This document shows positions 25,719 through 36,235 of a stretch of 64,000 nucleotides of DNA, one piece after another. Position 1 is the stretch's first letter; each line of letters opens with the position of its first letter. A program made the translations under genes and the position numbers. Origin of the DNA: Myxococcales bacterium (lineage in GTDB: Bacteria; Myxococcota_A; UBA9042; GCA-2863065); NCBI GenBank assembly GCA_018780435.1, contig JADMJS010000152.1, positions 1 through 64,000 on the forward strand. Direction: 5' to 3'. The notes beneath the pieces were generated by a model. It worked only from the letters and a program-made list of their open reading frames with translations. It did not search any database and was not told where the DNA came from.

Positions 25719-28700
25719 TCACGACCTCGTACGCGGTACGGCAAAAGGCTGCCGGCCTTCGGGAACGACCACTGTCACGGACGGCTCCACCTCGCGCATG
25801 GACCACGCTGCTTTGAGCCGCCGCTTGGGAGCGCCCGCGGGCTCGGTGAGCGACTCCTCGGGGGTGCGAAGCACGGGGTGGGCGTCGAGCAAGTTCTCCC
25901 GGAAGTAGCTGACCTCATTGGCACCGGCGGCGACGACGACGGTATCCCAATCGTCAATGACCTGCCGCACGCGGGCTTCGAGCCGCGCTGCGAGAGCGGC
26001 GGCTTCGAAAGGCGGCAGCGGAGCGCGTGGACGCCGGACGAACAGATCGACGACGCGTGTTTCGAGCGCTCTCAGGCGTGCGGTGTCCTTCGCCATCGGC
26101 TCCGGCACGCCAGTGGTGCTCTCGTGCCGAATGAAAGCCGCGACGGACGCCGACAGGGCCCTGTCGAGCGCACGGGCCGCGTACGGAGTGACGGTCGTGG
26201 CTTCGACCGCGCGGTAGAAGGCAGCGTGGTAGGCTTCGAACTGCTCGTAGTGCGAGCGGTCGCGCGGCCGGTGGACATTGTGGAGGGTCACGACGAGCCC
26301 GGGCCGAGTGGCGTCACGTCCAACGCGGCTCGTAGCCTGGATGTATTCGGCGGTCGTCTTCGGCTGACCGAGGACCACCATGAGCCCGAGCCGCGTGATG
26401 TCGAGACCGACCGAGATCATGTTGGTCGCGAGGGCGGCGTTGACGAAGCCGTCCTCCCCATAACGTCGCCCAAGTCGGTCCTTGGCGACGCTCACCTCTG
26501 GCATCGTGACCCGGGATGTCAACTCGATGACATCGCCGAGGCTTCGATTGGCGAACGCGGTGTCGACGTCGTCGAGCCGACGGCGTTGCGCGATCGACTG
26601 GAGCCGTGTCTGCACCTCGTCCTCGACGATGCGCCGGCTGCCGCCCAGCTCTCTCAGCGCGTTGAAGTAACCGACCAGCGTCATGTAGGGGTCCACTGGG
26701 TTTTGGCCTGCAGGGACGCCAGCGTGGCGAGAGCGCTCGTACTCCCGGAGCGCCGCGCCGAAGAGCGCGAGATAGGTCCGGAGGAGCACGACCTTGAGGC
26801 TCCGACCTTGCGCCGCGACGCCCACGTAGAGTCGCTGTTGGTCCCGGTCGTCGTTCTGGCGAGCGAAGAAACAGTCGCGACGGTCGGGGCCCGGTGGCGG
26901 GAATACGTCGACCTCGGTTCGGCCGAAGAGACCCGCGATCTGGGCGTCGGCACGTCGGACGGTCGCCGTCGACGCGATGATCTTGGGCCGGGCCTTCGGC
27001 GTCGACCACAAGGCCTCGAACGCGGCCTCGTATACGCCCGCGATGGTGCCGAGAGGCCCGCTGATGAGGTGTAGCTCGTCCTGGATGATGAGTGACGGCG
27101 GTGGCAACGGCTCACACCGCATCGCCCCCCTCTTCAGGACGGGGTAGACGCCGTCGGCGTCGCGGCTCACCACGCGCCCGAAGAGCGTCGCGGGGCCGGT
27201 GCGAAGCGGTACCGACGCGAACTTGTCCACCGTCGCGATCACGAAGCAAGGGACTCGGCGGTAGAGGGTCTCGTCAACTGCATTCACCGGGAGCCACACG
27301 CCCGGCCGCGCGAACTCGCAGGACGGCGACGTGCATTGGACGCGGAAGTCGGTTGGGTGGTCCGAGGGGCCGAGGACGCGGTACGCGCCGGTCGTCAGCG
27401 GCACGAAGCACCACGGGCAGCGCTCGAGCGGGATCGGCCTCGGTGCATTCTGCGGGTCTCGATCGTACTCGATGGTCCGCTTGGCGGCCGTGTCGACCTC
27501 GCGGCGCGAGTGCCAGACGAAGTTCGGCGTCGTGCGTCCGCCCACCCACAGGCCTACTTCGAAGGAGGTCGAACCGAGCTCGGTCGGGGCTCCCATGCGG
27601 AGGAGCTCGAGTGCGCACCCGAGCGCTGCGGCGCGTTCGAGCTGGTCAATCGTGAGGAGGCGCAACGTGTAGCGCATGATCACCGTCACGCCGTCCGAAG
27701 CCGGCGAGGGATCTCGAAGACGTCGGAGCAGGATCGTGAATGCGGCGAGTCCGAGGTAGGCCTCCGTCTTGCCACCGCCGGTCGGGAAGTAGAGGAGATC
27801 GACGGCTTCTCGATCGGCGTGGTCTTCGTCGCTCGCTCCTTGAACCGTCATCAAGATGAAGGCGAGCTGAAAGGGGCGCCATAGCGGGGGCGCATTCGGC
27901 CGGCGCCGCAGCGCGGTACTCGCCATCGCGCGGTTCATGAGGTTGAAAGCACGTCGGCGCACGGGATCGGACGCGAGCATCTCCACGCCGTCGTCGATTC
28001 GACGTCGCGCCCGCTGGCAGCGATCGAGCAGGAGTCGCGCGACGCTCGCGCGTTGTCCGGTGAGCCCTTCGCTCGCGACGCGGCCCGCTTGGGCTGCGAT
28101 CCATTCACCGTAGGCGGATCCAAAGGCGCCGAGCGCCGCTCGGATGGCCTCTGGCGTGTCGAGAGCCGCGAGCCGGCTCATGTCCAGCTCAACGCCGCCA
28201 ACGTCGGCGACGTCGATCTTCGGGACGTGTTGAGCTGGAATCCAAACGGAGCGGACCGTCGTACAGGCGCCGTCGGCTGCGTCGGCGTGGCCCGAGACCC
28301 CGTGGCCGGTGACGTAGTCCGCTTGATCCCGATGGAGCAGATCGGCGATCTGCTCGTCGCGATCGGTGCCGGAGCGCGGGTTCGGCCGAGCGAGGAAGCC
28401 GTAGTTGCTGTGAAGCGCGAGCTCGACTTGAAACGCGGTCGCTTCTTCGAACTCGCGCCGTGTAGCACCGCCGTGGCGTTCGTTGACCAGGAAGACCGAA
28501 ACAGCGCGAGCGCCCACGTGGGTCGCCGTCCCGACCACCGCCCGAACGGCCGCCCTCACATTGAGCCCGCCCGACGACGGGAGCGTGAGCGGGTCCGACA
28601 GGCCCGACTGGGGCAGGGCGAGCCTCAACGATGAGGAGCGGGGCTCGCGTTGCCAGTGGTCGCGGGCTCCGGGCCCCTCTGTGCCGGAGGGTGGCGTCAC

Positions 28701-29066
28701 ATATCGGTAATCGCCCCATGTCACGGACACGTCGATAGTCGTGGTCTCGCTGCCCACCAGGACGCTGAGGCCCATCGAGGACGGGAGGAGCGACCGCGCT
28801 GGGCCCCGAATGTCCCCGGGAGAGCCGGCGTCGCCGTCGGCTTTCGCGTCGGCAGTGACGTCGTCGGGCTCTTCGACGGGATCCGGGGTCAGGCGAAAGT
28901 CGTCGGGCGCATCGCCGGGCACCAAGTAGCCGGTGAGATACCACCGAGAGGGCGGATCACCGCCCGGGAGACGCTCCCGCTCGTGCGGTTCACCGGGGCG
29001 TGGCCCGACGAGGTCGAGCGCGAGGGCCCTGGCGAGGGTGCTACGGACGTCGGCGGAGGTGGTCAT
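25719..29066 (-). CDS. drmA: DISARM helicase DrmA
   Basis: 1115 residues. DrmA is the SF2-type helicase-like component that recognises invading DNA together with DrmB. The N-terminus has DLVGPRPGEPHERERLPGG and RWYLTGYLVPGD, typical of DrmA. The Walker A motif LLYFPTGGGKTEAYLG is near residue 428, the Walker B-like IIQDELHLISGP near 660, and the C-terminal helicase motif VGLDITRLGLMVVLGQPK near 890 with QATSRVGR. The ATG overlaps the drmMI stop in an ATGA, so translation is coupled. No frameshift or missing motif is seen. Confidence 0.94.
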   Translation of the reverse strand: MTTSADVRSTLARALALDLVGPRPGEPHERERLPGGDPPSRWYLTGYLVPGDAPDDFRLTPDPVEEPDDVTADAKADGDAGSPGDIRGPARSLLPSSMGLSVLVGSETTTIDVSVTWGDYRYVTPPSGTEGPGARDHWQREPRSSSLRLALPQSGLSDPLTLPSSGGLNVRAAVRAVVGTATHVGARAVSVFLVNERHGGATRREFEEATAFQVELALHSNYGFLARPNPRSGTDRDEQIADLLHRDQADYVTGHGVSGHADAADGACTTVRSVWIPAQHVPKIDVADVGGVELDMSRLAALDTPEAIRAALGAFGSAYGEWIAAQAGRVASEGLTGQRASVARLLLDRCQRARRRIDDGVEMLASDPVRRRAFNLMNRAMASTALRRRPNAPPLWRPFQLAFILMTVQGASDEDHADREAVDLLYFPTGGGKTEAYLGLAAFTILLRRLRDPSPASDGVTVIMRYTLRLLTIDQLERAAALGCALELLRMGAPTELGSTSFEVGLWVGGRTTPNFVWHSRREVDTAAKRTIEYDRDPQNAPRPIPLERCPWCFVPLTTGAYRVLGPSDHPTDFRVQCTSPSCEFARPGVWLPVNAVDETLYRRVPCFVIATVDKFASVPLRTGPATLFGRVVSRDADGVYPVLKRGAMRCEPLPPPSLIIQDELHLISGPLGTIAGVYEAAFEALWSTPKARPKIIASTATVRRADAQIAGLFGRTEVDVFPPPGPDRRDCFFARQNDDRDQQRLYVGVAAQGRSLKVVLLRTYLALFGAALREYERSRHAGVPAGQNPVDPYMTLVGYFNALRELGGSRRIVEDEVQTRLQSIAQRRRLDDVDTAFANRSLGDVIELTSRVTMPEVSVAKDRLGRRYGEDGFVNAALATNMISVGLDITRLGLMVVLGQPKTTAEYIQATSRVGRDATRPGLVVTLHNVHRPRDRSHYEQFEAYHAAFYRAVEATTVTPYAARALDRALSASVAAFIRHESTTGVPEPMAKDTARLRALETRVVDLFVRRPRAPLPPFEAAALAARLEARVRQVIDDWDTVVVAAGANEVSYFRENLLDAHPVLRTPEESLTEPAGAPKRRLKAAWSMREVEPSVTVVVPEGRQPFAVPRTRS

Positions 29067-32000
29067 TCGGACTTCCCAAGGTGAGGCAGGCTGGGCTCGT
29101 CGGTCGCGGACTTGCGCCGCTTCCGGGGGGCGTCGCTCTTCGTGGCGGTCTCTGCGGCCGTTGCGGCCGCGGCGGTCTCTTCGCGCGCTCGCTCTTCGTT
29201 CAGGAGCAGCAGTCGTGCGAAGACGGCGTCGCGGTCGGGTTCGGGCCAGCGGTAGCGCCAGCGGCCTTCATCGCCGAACTCGCGTTCGAACACGGGCACG
29301 GGCCGGAAGTCGTCCCATCCGTAAGCGTCGAGGACCGCGCGATCCATGGCGTCGTGCAGGCGGCGCAGCTCCACGATGTCCGAGTCCAGCTCGTTCGGGT
29401 CGTGGAAGCGGTTGTAGGTGTCGGTGAGGCCTCTGTGTCTCTGCGCCATCATGTCCCTGCGCCGCGTCCTATAGGACTCTCCGATTTCGTCTAGATTCAC
29501 CGGACCCTCTTGCGGAAATGGAAACGTTTCAAAGCAGTCAGTGATTGAGTATCTTGGGTCATCCTTGAGTGTAGAGCCGCCAGCTCTGGCCCAGACTTCA
29601 TGAACCCGAGACTGGAGAACCGCAAACGCCGAGAAGCTCGACGCACCGGCGAACAGATTCAATGTGTTAGAAAACACAACATTCGACACTACAAACTCGA
29701 AAGTGTTGTGCGTGCTAACCTGAGAGTTTGCAAGGACAATTCCTCCGGAGTCTCGAAGTAATTGTGAGAGCTCAGGCCTGCTTCTCAGGTAGCGCCACCA
29801 GTATGTTTGTCCAATCTTGTCCACTTGCCGGAGTCTCTCCGGCTTGACCTTCGCTTCGACAATCCCCATTAGATCAGAGTAGTCACGAGCTTCGCTCTCC
29901 GACATCTCGCCGAAGTTGATTACATAGCGGTGATGCTGCTGCGCCGGATGAGTATTCAGCTCCTCTCCCCCGAGGTAGGGGAAGATCCGCCCCTGATTCC
30001 GAGGGTCCTTTCGAATCAGTTCGTGCATCAACGCAATTGGGCTGGCCTCGTCGCTACTGTCGTCAAACGTGAAGCCCATGCCGAGAATGATGACGCCCTG
30101 GAAGACCTTGCCCGTATTGGCTCGCAACACAGCAGGCGGTTGGTCCTTGCCGCCGGGAACAAGATAAGCGGAGATCGGCTGCGTCACTGCTCGCCCGTCC
30201 AGGATCGCGTCCTGCAGATCCAACTCGCGTCCAAGGCAGATGACGCTGACAACGACGGCCGCTCGGCCCGGCCATTGGTAGCGGCGTTGCACGTTGTATA
30301 GAACGCCGCCGTGCTCGCGGATCCATTGGAGACCGCTGTTGCGCGTGTCGCCTTGGGCGATGGTGTTGGTCGCGATGAAGCCCAGGCAGCCGCCGCGCGG
30401 CAGCATGTCGTACGCCCGCCTGAAGAAGTGCGCGACTAGGTCCGCGTTCCCGTGGCTACCCGGGTTCTGGCGCAATAGCCAGTCCACATAGCCGTCGGGC
30501 GTGCCCTTGATGAGGGTGTTCTTGCCCGCGAAGGGCGGGTTACCGACGAACGCGTCGAAACCATGGCGGTCGCTCTCGAAGACCTCGGGGAACTCAAGCG
30601 GCCAGTGGAAGGGCGGGGCAGCCTTCGGCCCGTCCCGCAGCGGCGCCACGTAGTCGTCGGCAGCGTCCACATCCTGGTTGGGATTCAGGAGGTGTGGTGC
30701 GAGGAGCTCCCACGGCCTTCGATTGGCCTGCCGGTCGCGCTCGGACTTGCCCCTCAGGAAGCTCGCCACCACGAGATCTCCGAGGAGCCGCAAACGATCG
30801 GTCGCCGCGTCGGCTTCGGCGAGCAGGGTCACCTTGGCAGCCCGCTGCGTACGGTCGTCGAGCCGTTCGATCGCGTCGCGAAGCCCTCGGGCTTCCCGAA
30901 GCGCATCATCGATGGCCTTTCGAACGGTCGGGACCTGCTGGCCAACCTCCCAATTGAGACACCGGAGCTGTTCGAGCGTCAGTCCGAGCAGCGAGTCTCC
31001 CGGGCGCAGCGCATGGTCGACGAAGGTAAAGGGCTGATCCTTCGAGAGCGTCACGAGCCAGAGCGACAGCTTGGCGAGATCGACTGCAAGGGGGTTCTTG
31101 TCGACGCCGTAGAGGCACCGGCTCGCGACCAGCCGCTGCGCCTCTTCGAGCGCCCCGCGGTCGTCGCGCACGGTCTTCGGCATGCCGCCGTGGGCGCGCC
31201 ACGCGTCGACCAGCTTGGCGCCCAGATGGCGGCAGGTCTGGACCAGGAAGGCGCCGGAGCCCATTGCCGGATCACACACGTTCAGCCCGAGGATCTGGTC
31301 GGGTCTCGGTGAGTCGCCCAGCGCCTTCAGTACCGGGGCCAGGGTCTTCTCTACGATCGGGGTCGTGAGCGTCCGTGGTGTGTAGTGCGAACCCGAGCGA
31401 CGTCGCTCCTCCGTCGGCTGAAGGAAGAGTCCGCGCGGCGGGATCAGCCCGGGCGTATGCGGCGAGCGTCGCGACTCAAGCGCCGCCGTCAGCTCCACCT
31501 CCGAGCGGGCACGCCTCACGGCATCGGCAGTCTTCCCCGTGAGGTCGAGACCAGCCTCTTCTTTCAGCTTCTTGAGTCGCTCCTTCGGCCCGAGCTCGAG
31601 CAGCTCGTCGAGCTCGACGACGGCGTGATGAGGCTTGAGCGCGATGGAGGCGACGTTGGCACGCCGGAGCTCATACCCCATCACACTCTCGTAGACCGAT
31701 CCGATCTGCTCGACGTCGAGTCCACGATACTGGAGGCGATCCCCGTCGAGCATCATCAGGTGATCGAGGACCCGAAGGACGACCCCATCCGAGACGCGAG
31801 GCAAACGTCGAGCGCCCACGCTCTGCCCGGTGGTGTCGGCGCCCTCGAGGAAGGGCCATCGTGCGGGCTCGAAGAGGCGACCTTGCCGCTCCGCGAGTAC
31901 GAACTCGCCGTGTTTGCCGCCTTCGTAGAGCATACGGAAGAGCGCCAAGAGCTGAGCCCATGCCCCGAAGCGTTGCTCCATCGTGTCGGGATACCGAGCG

Positions 32001-32989
32001 TGATCGGCGCGGAGGCGTTCCCAGAGCGCGGAGATGCTGTAGTTTCGGACGTAGACCTCGTGGTCGGAGATGAGGCCGCGCTCTTCGGCGAAGAGCACGA
32101 AGACGACTCGAAGCAGCACTGCGAGCAGCCCGTGGTAGCCCTCGTCAGCTCTTTCAGCATCGTCGAGGAGCCGGCTCAATGGGCCGCGGTCGGGCCCCGC
32201 TTCGGCAGCCTCGAAACCACGCACCAGCTCCCACAGTGCGGCGTAGACCTGCTCTGCGAGCTGCGTGGAGACCTGGCTCTGGAACTCCCGGCTTCGAGCC
32301 AGGATCGCAGGGAGGCGTCCCTCGACAGGTCCCGTCAAGAGGCGCGTGACGTCGAGCACGGCTAGCAAGGCGCCGAGGAGTGGGCGACCCATCACCTCTG
32401 TGAGATCGCCGACCACGAAGTCCAAACGACCCGAGGTCTCGCCCGCCGGGGCGACGGCCAGTCGAAGGACTTGCCCATTGAAGAGCAGCCCGGCCGGGAC
32501 CCGCGACTCGCGCAGATAGCGCTCGAAGCGGTCCTCCGGCGGTGGATTCCAGACGCCTTTGGCCACGCCGGGCGGAACGGCGTCGAGCGCGGTGCCGGCT
32601 GCGAGCAACGAGACGGCGATCAGGGGCTGGCGCTGGCCGTCGATCTCGTCGAAAAGCATCCAGTCGGGGCTGAGCGTCTCGTTTCGGAGCTCTGGCAGCC
32701 GTAGCCGCCAAGCGGCATCGAGCTCAGGTCCTCCCGGGGCCCCCGCGAGACGTGTGAGCGGCCATCGTAGCGTTTCCGTGAGGAGCTCGATCAACCCCTC
32801 GATCGACAGCGTCCTCGACTCGCGGGGAGCGTCGTCGCACGACGCGAGCAACTGCTCTTGGACCTCTCTCACCTCAGTGCGAGGCACGACACCCGCTTCG
32901 GTCAGTGCCGGCGCCGAGAGCGTGACACCGTATGGCTGGATCTCTCGAAGCCAGGCGCGGTGAAGTCGATTGACGTCGGTCACGTCCAT
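29063..32989 (-). CDS. drmMI: DISARM adenine-specific DNA methyltransferase DrmMI
   Basis: 1308 residues, a large class 1 DISARM methylase related to PglX and type IIG enzymes. It marks host DNA, probably by N6-methyladenine, so that DISARM spares it. The S-adenosylmethionine motif DPAMGSGAFLVQTCRHLG is near residue 575 and the catalytic AFVGNPPFAGKNT near 818. The last 350 residues form the likely target-recognition region. DNA encoding roughly 29500-30200 is visibly poorer in GC than the rest of the operon, as expected when a specificity segment has been exchanged. The start ATG lies 3 bases after the drmD stop, and the stop overlaps drmA by 4 bases. The target sequence cannot be read from the protein. 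Confidence 0.92.
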   Translation of the reverse strand: MDVTDVNRLHRAWLREIQPYGVTLSAPALTEAGVVPRTEVREVQEQLLASCDDAPRESRTLSIEGLIELLTETLRWPLTRLAGAPGGPELDAAWRLRLPELRNETLSPDWMLFDEIDGQRQPLIAVSLLAAGTALDAVPPGVAKGVWNPPPEDRFERYLRESRVPAGLLFNGQVLRLAVAPAGETSGRLDFVVGDLTEVMGRPLLGALLAVLDVTRLLTGPVEGRLPAILARSREFQSQVSTQLAEQVYAALWELVRGFEAAEAGPDRGPLSRLLDDAERADEGYHGLLAVLLRVVFVLFAEERGLISDHEVYVRNYSISALWERLRADHARYPDTMEQRFGAWAQLLALFRMLYEGGKHGEFVLAERQGRLFEPARWPFLEGADTTGQSVGARRLPRVSDGVVLRVLDHLMMLDGDRLQYRGLDVEQIGSVYESVMGYELRRANVASIALKPHHAVVELDELLELGPKERLKKLKEEAGLDLTGKTADAVRRARSEVELTAALESRRSPHTPGLIPPRGLFLQPTEERRRSGSHYTPRTLTTPIVEKTLAPVLKALGDSPRPDQILGLNVCDPAMGSGAFLVQTCRHLGAKLVDAWRAHGGMPKTVRDDRGALEEAQRLVASRCLYGVDKNPLAVDLAKLSLWLVTLSKDQPFTFVDHALRPGDSLLGLTLEQLRCLNWEVGQQVPTVRKAIDDALREARGLRDAIERLDDRTQRAAKVTLLAEADAATDRLRLLGDLVVASFLRGKSERDRQANRRPWELLAPHLLNPNQDVDAADDYVAPLRDGPKAAPPFHWPLEFPEVFESDRHGFDAFVGNPPFAGKNTLIKGTPDGYVDWLLRQNPGSHGNADLVAHFFRRAYDMLPRGGCLGFIATNTIAQGDTRNSGLQWIREHGGVLYNVQRRYQWPGRAAVVVSVICLGRELDLQDAILDGRAVTQPISAYLVPGGKDQPPAVLRANTGKVFQGVIILGMGFTFDDSSDEASPIALMHELIRKDPRNQGRIFPYLGGEELNTHPAQQHHRYVINFGEMSESEARDYSDLMGIVEAKVKPERLRQVDKIGQTYWWRYLRSRPELSQLLRDSGGIVLANSQVSTHNTFEFVVSNVVFSNTLNLFAGASSFSAFAVLQSRVHEVWARAGGSTLKDDPRYSITDCFETFPFPQEGPVNLDEIGESYRTRRRDMMAQRHRGLTDTYNRFHDPNELDSDIVELRRLHDAMDRAVLDAYGWDDFRPVPVFEREFGDEGRWRYRWPEPDRDAVFARLLLLNEERAREETAAAATAAETATKSDAPRKRRKSATDEPSLPHLGKSE

Positions 32990-32992
32990 GGC

Positions 32993-35900
32993 TCAGCCCG
33001 TCCTCGGCCACAGGTAGACGAGGCCGACCGGCAATACGCGGTCAACCTCGACCGTGTAGTCGTTGCGAACCTTCGTGGGGATGTCGGTGCGTTCCGTGTC
33101 GAGCCGAGCGATTCGGTCCGATAGATCCTGTTGGTTTGCGATCGCGAACTTGGAGGCGTCACCCCCATCGAATGGCAACATCGGAGCGTTCTCCAGCTCG
33201 CGTAGCCGCTTTCTGCAATGCTGAATCTGGCTCGCAATGATGCCGCGCAGGTCCTCGGCTTCCTGCTTCCCCCGCTCGGTGAGTCGCGAGGCGGCGTCCG
33301 CTTTCGCCGATTCGACCCGTCGGTCCAGTTCTACCCTCAAGACGGCGAGGTCGCGGGCCGCACGCAATTGGAGGCGCTTCGCAGCCAACTCTGGCACGAC
33401 ACTAGCGGTGTCCAGCGCGTCATCAAGCAGCTTCGTGGTGGCGTCGTCGTGGCCGGGTAGCAGACGAACCGCGTCACCGTCGATTCGCGCGCCCACGACG
33501 ACGAGCTCGTCGTGGAGTCGGGTGGCGTCACGGCCAAAGAGCGACAGGCGACCGATGAGCATCACGTAGGGCTGCGTCTCGGGCGTGGTGGCCACTGTGA
33601 TCCCGGACAGCTCCGCCGGTGGGAAGCCCTGGGAGAGGAAGCGGGCGAGGAGCCGTCGCACGAAGCGATGTTCGAGGTGGAGCTGAACCACGGCGTCGTC
33701 GGGATGAAGCGGAGGGTCGAACACGACCGGCCGGACGGGCGCTCTTCTGCGCCAGTCCAGGGGTGATTCGCCGGGCTCTCGCGGCAAGCGGAGCGTGTCG
33801 AGCAATGCGGCATAGGCCGGAGTTGCGCGTCCGGCGAGATCGCGCTCTGGTAGCCTGAAACGTGGAGGCTCGGCTGCATCGAGTTGCTCGAAGGTTGGAT
33901 AGCCGTGATGACGAAGGGAGGCGTCGAGCGTGTGCCGAAGGCGCTCTGAATCGATTCGCAGACGCGAGCGCGATCGCCCCAAGAGCGAACGGAGTCGTTC
34001 GAGCTCGGTGCCAAGCTCCCGTGTGCGGCGAACGGACTCCAGGTCCACTTCGACCGCTTCGGAGTTCGACGTATCGAGGGCTGCGAGCTCGGCGACGACC
34101 TGCTGCCGCTGCCCCGGAGTCGCGCCTCGCTCGAGTGTGACCAGCATCTTCTTTGCGATGACGCCGTTGACCGAACCGAGTTGCTTGTTGATGACCTCGG
34201 TCTTCTTGACCAGGGCCCGGGAGACGGCGTCGGCGGGCCGCTGAGCGTAGTGGAAGTACCGGCAGGTGACGAAGGGGGCCCGTTGTCCCTTGCGGTCGAT
34301 GCGGCCATTGCGTTGTTCGAGACGGGTCGGGTTCCAGGGCAAGTCGAAGTGGAACAGGTCGGAGCAGTGATGGTGGAGGTTGATGCCCTCGCGAGCCGAG
34401 TCGGTCGCAATTAGGATGCGCACGGGGTGGATCGCTGGATCGCCGTTGAACGCGCGCTTCACGGCCTCACGGGGATCGGCGGGAGTGTCGTCATCGGGCC
34501 CCAAAGGCAGGCCGGTGGCTCCGATGCTCATGCCGCCGTGCATCACGGCGATGCGGTCGTCTGCGCGGTCAGAACCGGCGATGGCGCGCCGGAGTTGCTG
34601 CTCGAGGTAGTCGAGCGTCGTCTTCCACTCGGTGAACACGAGCACTCGGCGTGGGAGCCATTGAGCGCCAGGCCCGCCGAGGTCGGGGCACAACGTCTGG
34701 CGCAGCCACTCCACGAAACGCTTCACACGTGCATCCATGAGATGGGCCGTGCGGTCCGCGATCCCGATCATGTCGTCGAGGAGGGTGAGTTCTTCTTTCG
34801 ATGGCGGCGCTATTGCTGACGACAAGGAGGTTGCCGAATCGAGAGCCAAAGAGAGCTGCTGCTCGCGCTGCTCGTCCGAGCTGACGGTCTCGGCTTCCTC
34901 CTCGACGGCACTCACTGACTTTGAGGTGCGCCGGAGGCTCCCACCCTTTCGGAGCCGCTGTGAGACCTGGGCGAGAGTTTGCCGGAAGGCCGGGATCGAC
35001 GAGAGCAGCCGCTTCTCCAGGAACCGAGAGACGAAGTCGTGCGCCGTGCGGTCACCTGGTGCGGCCCCCGAGAAGCGGATGGCTCGTCGCTCGTTGTACG
35101 AGTCGAGTTTCGCTGCCAGCTCAAGCTCTGGCGTGCTCTCGGGCAGCCCATCGATGCGAACTTCCTCCAGTACCCGTTCGCAGAAGGTCTCCGTCCCGAC
35201 GGCCCTGAGGTCACTCTTGAGGCGGCGCACCATGATCTGGTCTCGGAGTTTCGGAATGACGGGTGTCGTCCGAACGAAGCGGATCGGGTCGAGCAGTGAG
35301 AGGAGCGCCGAGAAGCTCTCGGAGTGTCCGTTGTGGGGCGTCGCCGACAGAAAAAGCCGGTGCTCGAAGCGATCCACCAGCTGTTCGAGCGCCGAGATGA
35401 ACTGGGAGTCGGCGCCAAAGGCGCTCGCGCTCGCCGGGGCGGCGTGGTGCGCCTCGTCGAGGATCAGCAGTGCGCCCCGCCCCTCGGTACCCAGCCAGTC
35501 CACGAGCCACGTGCGATAGGGTTCGGCGTGGAGCAGCGAGTGGGACAGGATGAAGGAGGTCCCCGTCGCGAACGGGTTCACCCGCCAACCACGGATGCGT
35601 CGCGTCCTCATCACGAAGTCGCGATCGAAGACGGTGAAGTCGAGCCCGAAGCGCTCGGAGAGCTCGACGCGCCACTGCTCCGTGACGGCGGCGGGCGCGA
35701 GCACCAGCACCTTCGTCACGCGCTGGCGCAGCAGCAGCTCCCGCAGGATGAGCCCCGCTTCGATGGTCTTGCCGAGGCCAACGTCGTCGGCGATGAAGAC
35801 GTTGACCCTGGGCAATCGGAGCGCCATCTCAAGCGGGGCCAACTGGTAGGCGAGCACCTCGATCCCCGCGCGAAACGGCGCCTGGAAGAGCCCGGGCTCC

Positions 35901-36217
35901 GTCGCCGTCACGCAGCTCCAGCGCAGCGCCGAGAGGTACGCCCCGAAGACATCCGGCGGGTCGAGTGGGCGGCCGAGCGCGGTGTCCCATGACTCCGAAA
36001 GGACCTCGGCGTCGAGTTCCTTCTCCCACAGCACCTCAAGTCGCTCACCCTGAGCGTAGTCCTCGACGCAAGCGAGACGTACGAGATGTGCGCTTCCGCT
36101 GACGCGCGATGACTTGACCTCTTGCACCAAGTATTGGCGAGCCCGGACACGAACAAGCTGTCCCTTGCTGGGCAACAAGGGGTCCACGTCGAGGGCGGCG
36201 GCGGGATCGGCGGTCAT
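32993..36217 (-). CDS. drmD: DISARM SNF2-family helicase DrmD
   Basis: First gene of the DISARM operon, 1074 residues from the ATG at 36217. In-frame ATGs at 36250 and 36274 exist, but the first ends exactly at the operator-like repeat and the family N-terminus (LLPSKGQLVRVRARQYLV) fits the shorter form. SNF2 motifs are complete: DDVGLGKTIEAGLILREL (Walker A), LLILDEAHHAAP (Walker B), SATPHNGH (motif III), and in the second half ATDSAREGINLHHHCSDL and RLEQRNGRIDRKGQR. DrmD with DrmMI defines class 1 DISARM. A coiled, Arg-rich C-terminal part follows. Likely repressed by the divergent XRE protein through the repeat between them. Confidence 0.93.
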   Translation of the reverse strand: MTADPAAALDVDPLLPSKGQLVRVRARQYLVQEVKSSRVSGSAHLVRLACVEDYAQGERLEVLWEKELDAEVLSESWDTALGRPLDPPDVFGAYLSALRWSCVTATEPGLFQAPFRAGIEVLAYQLAPLEMALRLPRVNVFIADDVGLGKTIEAGLILRELLLRQRVTKVLVLAPAAVTEQWRVELSERFGLDFTVFDRDFVMRTRRIRGWRVNPFATGTSFILSHSLLHAEPYRTWLVDWLGTEGRGALLILDEAHHAAPASASAFGADSQFISALEQLVDRFEHRLFLSATPHNGHSESFSALLSLLDPIRFVRTTPVIPKLRDQIMVRRLKSDLRAVGTETFCERVLEEVRIDGLPESTPELELAAKLDSYNERRAIRFSGAAPGDRTAHDFVSRFLEKRLLSSIPAFRQTLAQVSQRLRKGGSLRRTSKSVSAVEEEAETVSSDEQREQQLSLALDSATSLSSAIAPPSKEELTLLDDMIGIADRTAHLMDARVKRFVEWLRQTLCPDLGGPGAQWLPRRVLVFTEWKTTLDYLEQQLRRAIAGSDRADDRIAVMHGGMSIGATGLPLGPDDDTPADPREAVKRAFNGDPAIHPVRILIATDSAREGINLHHHCSDLFHFDLPWNPTRLEQRNGRIDRKGQRAPFVTCRYFHYAQRPADAVSRALVKKTEVINKQLGSVNGVIAKKMLVTLERGATPGQRQQVVAELAALDTSNSEAVEVDLESVRRTRELGTELERLRSLLGRSRSRLRIDSERLRHTLDASLRHHGYPTFEQLDAAEPPRFRLPERDLAGRATPAYAALLDTLRLPREPGESPLDWRRRAPVRPVVFDPPLHPDDAVVQLHLEHRFVRRLLARFLSQGFPPAELSGITVATTPETQPYVMLIGRLSLFGRDATRLHDELVVVGARIDGDAVRLLPGHDDATTKLLDDALDTASVVPELAAKRLQLRAARDLAVLRVELDRRVESAKADAASRLTERGKQEAEDLRGIIASQIQHCRKRLRELENAPMLPFDGGDASKFAIANQQDLSDRIARLDTERTDIPTKVRNDYTVEVDRVLPVGLVYLWPRTG

Positions 36218-36235
36218 GGCGCGCGACCATAGCGC

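Noticed and set aside
25593-27074. Plus-strand open frame across drmA and drmB, and a similar one at 31385-32365 in drmMI
   Set aside because: Both lie fully antisense to intact DISARM genes and show only composition-driven sequence.
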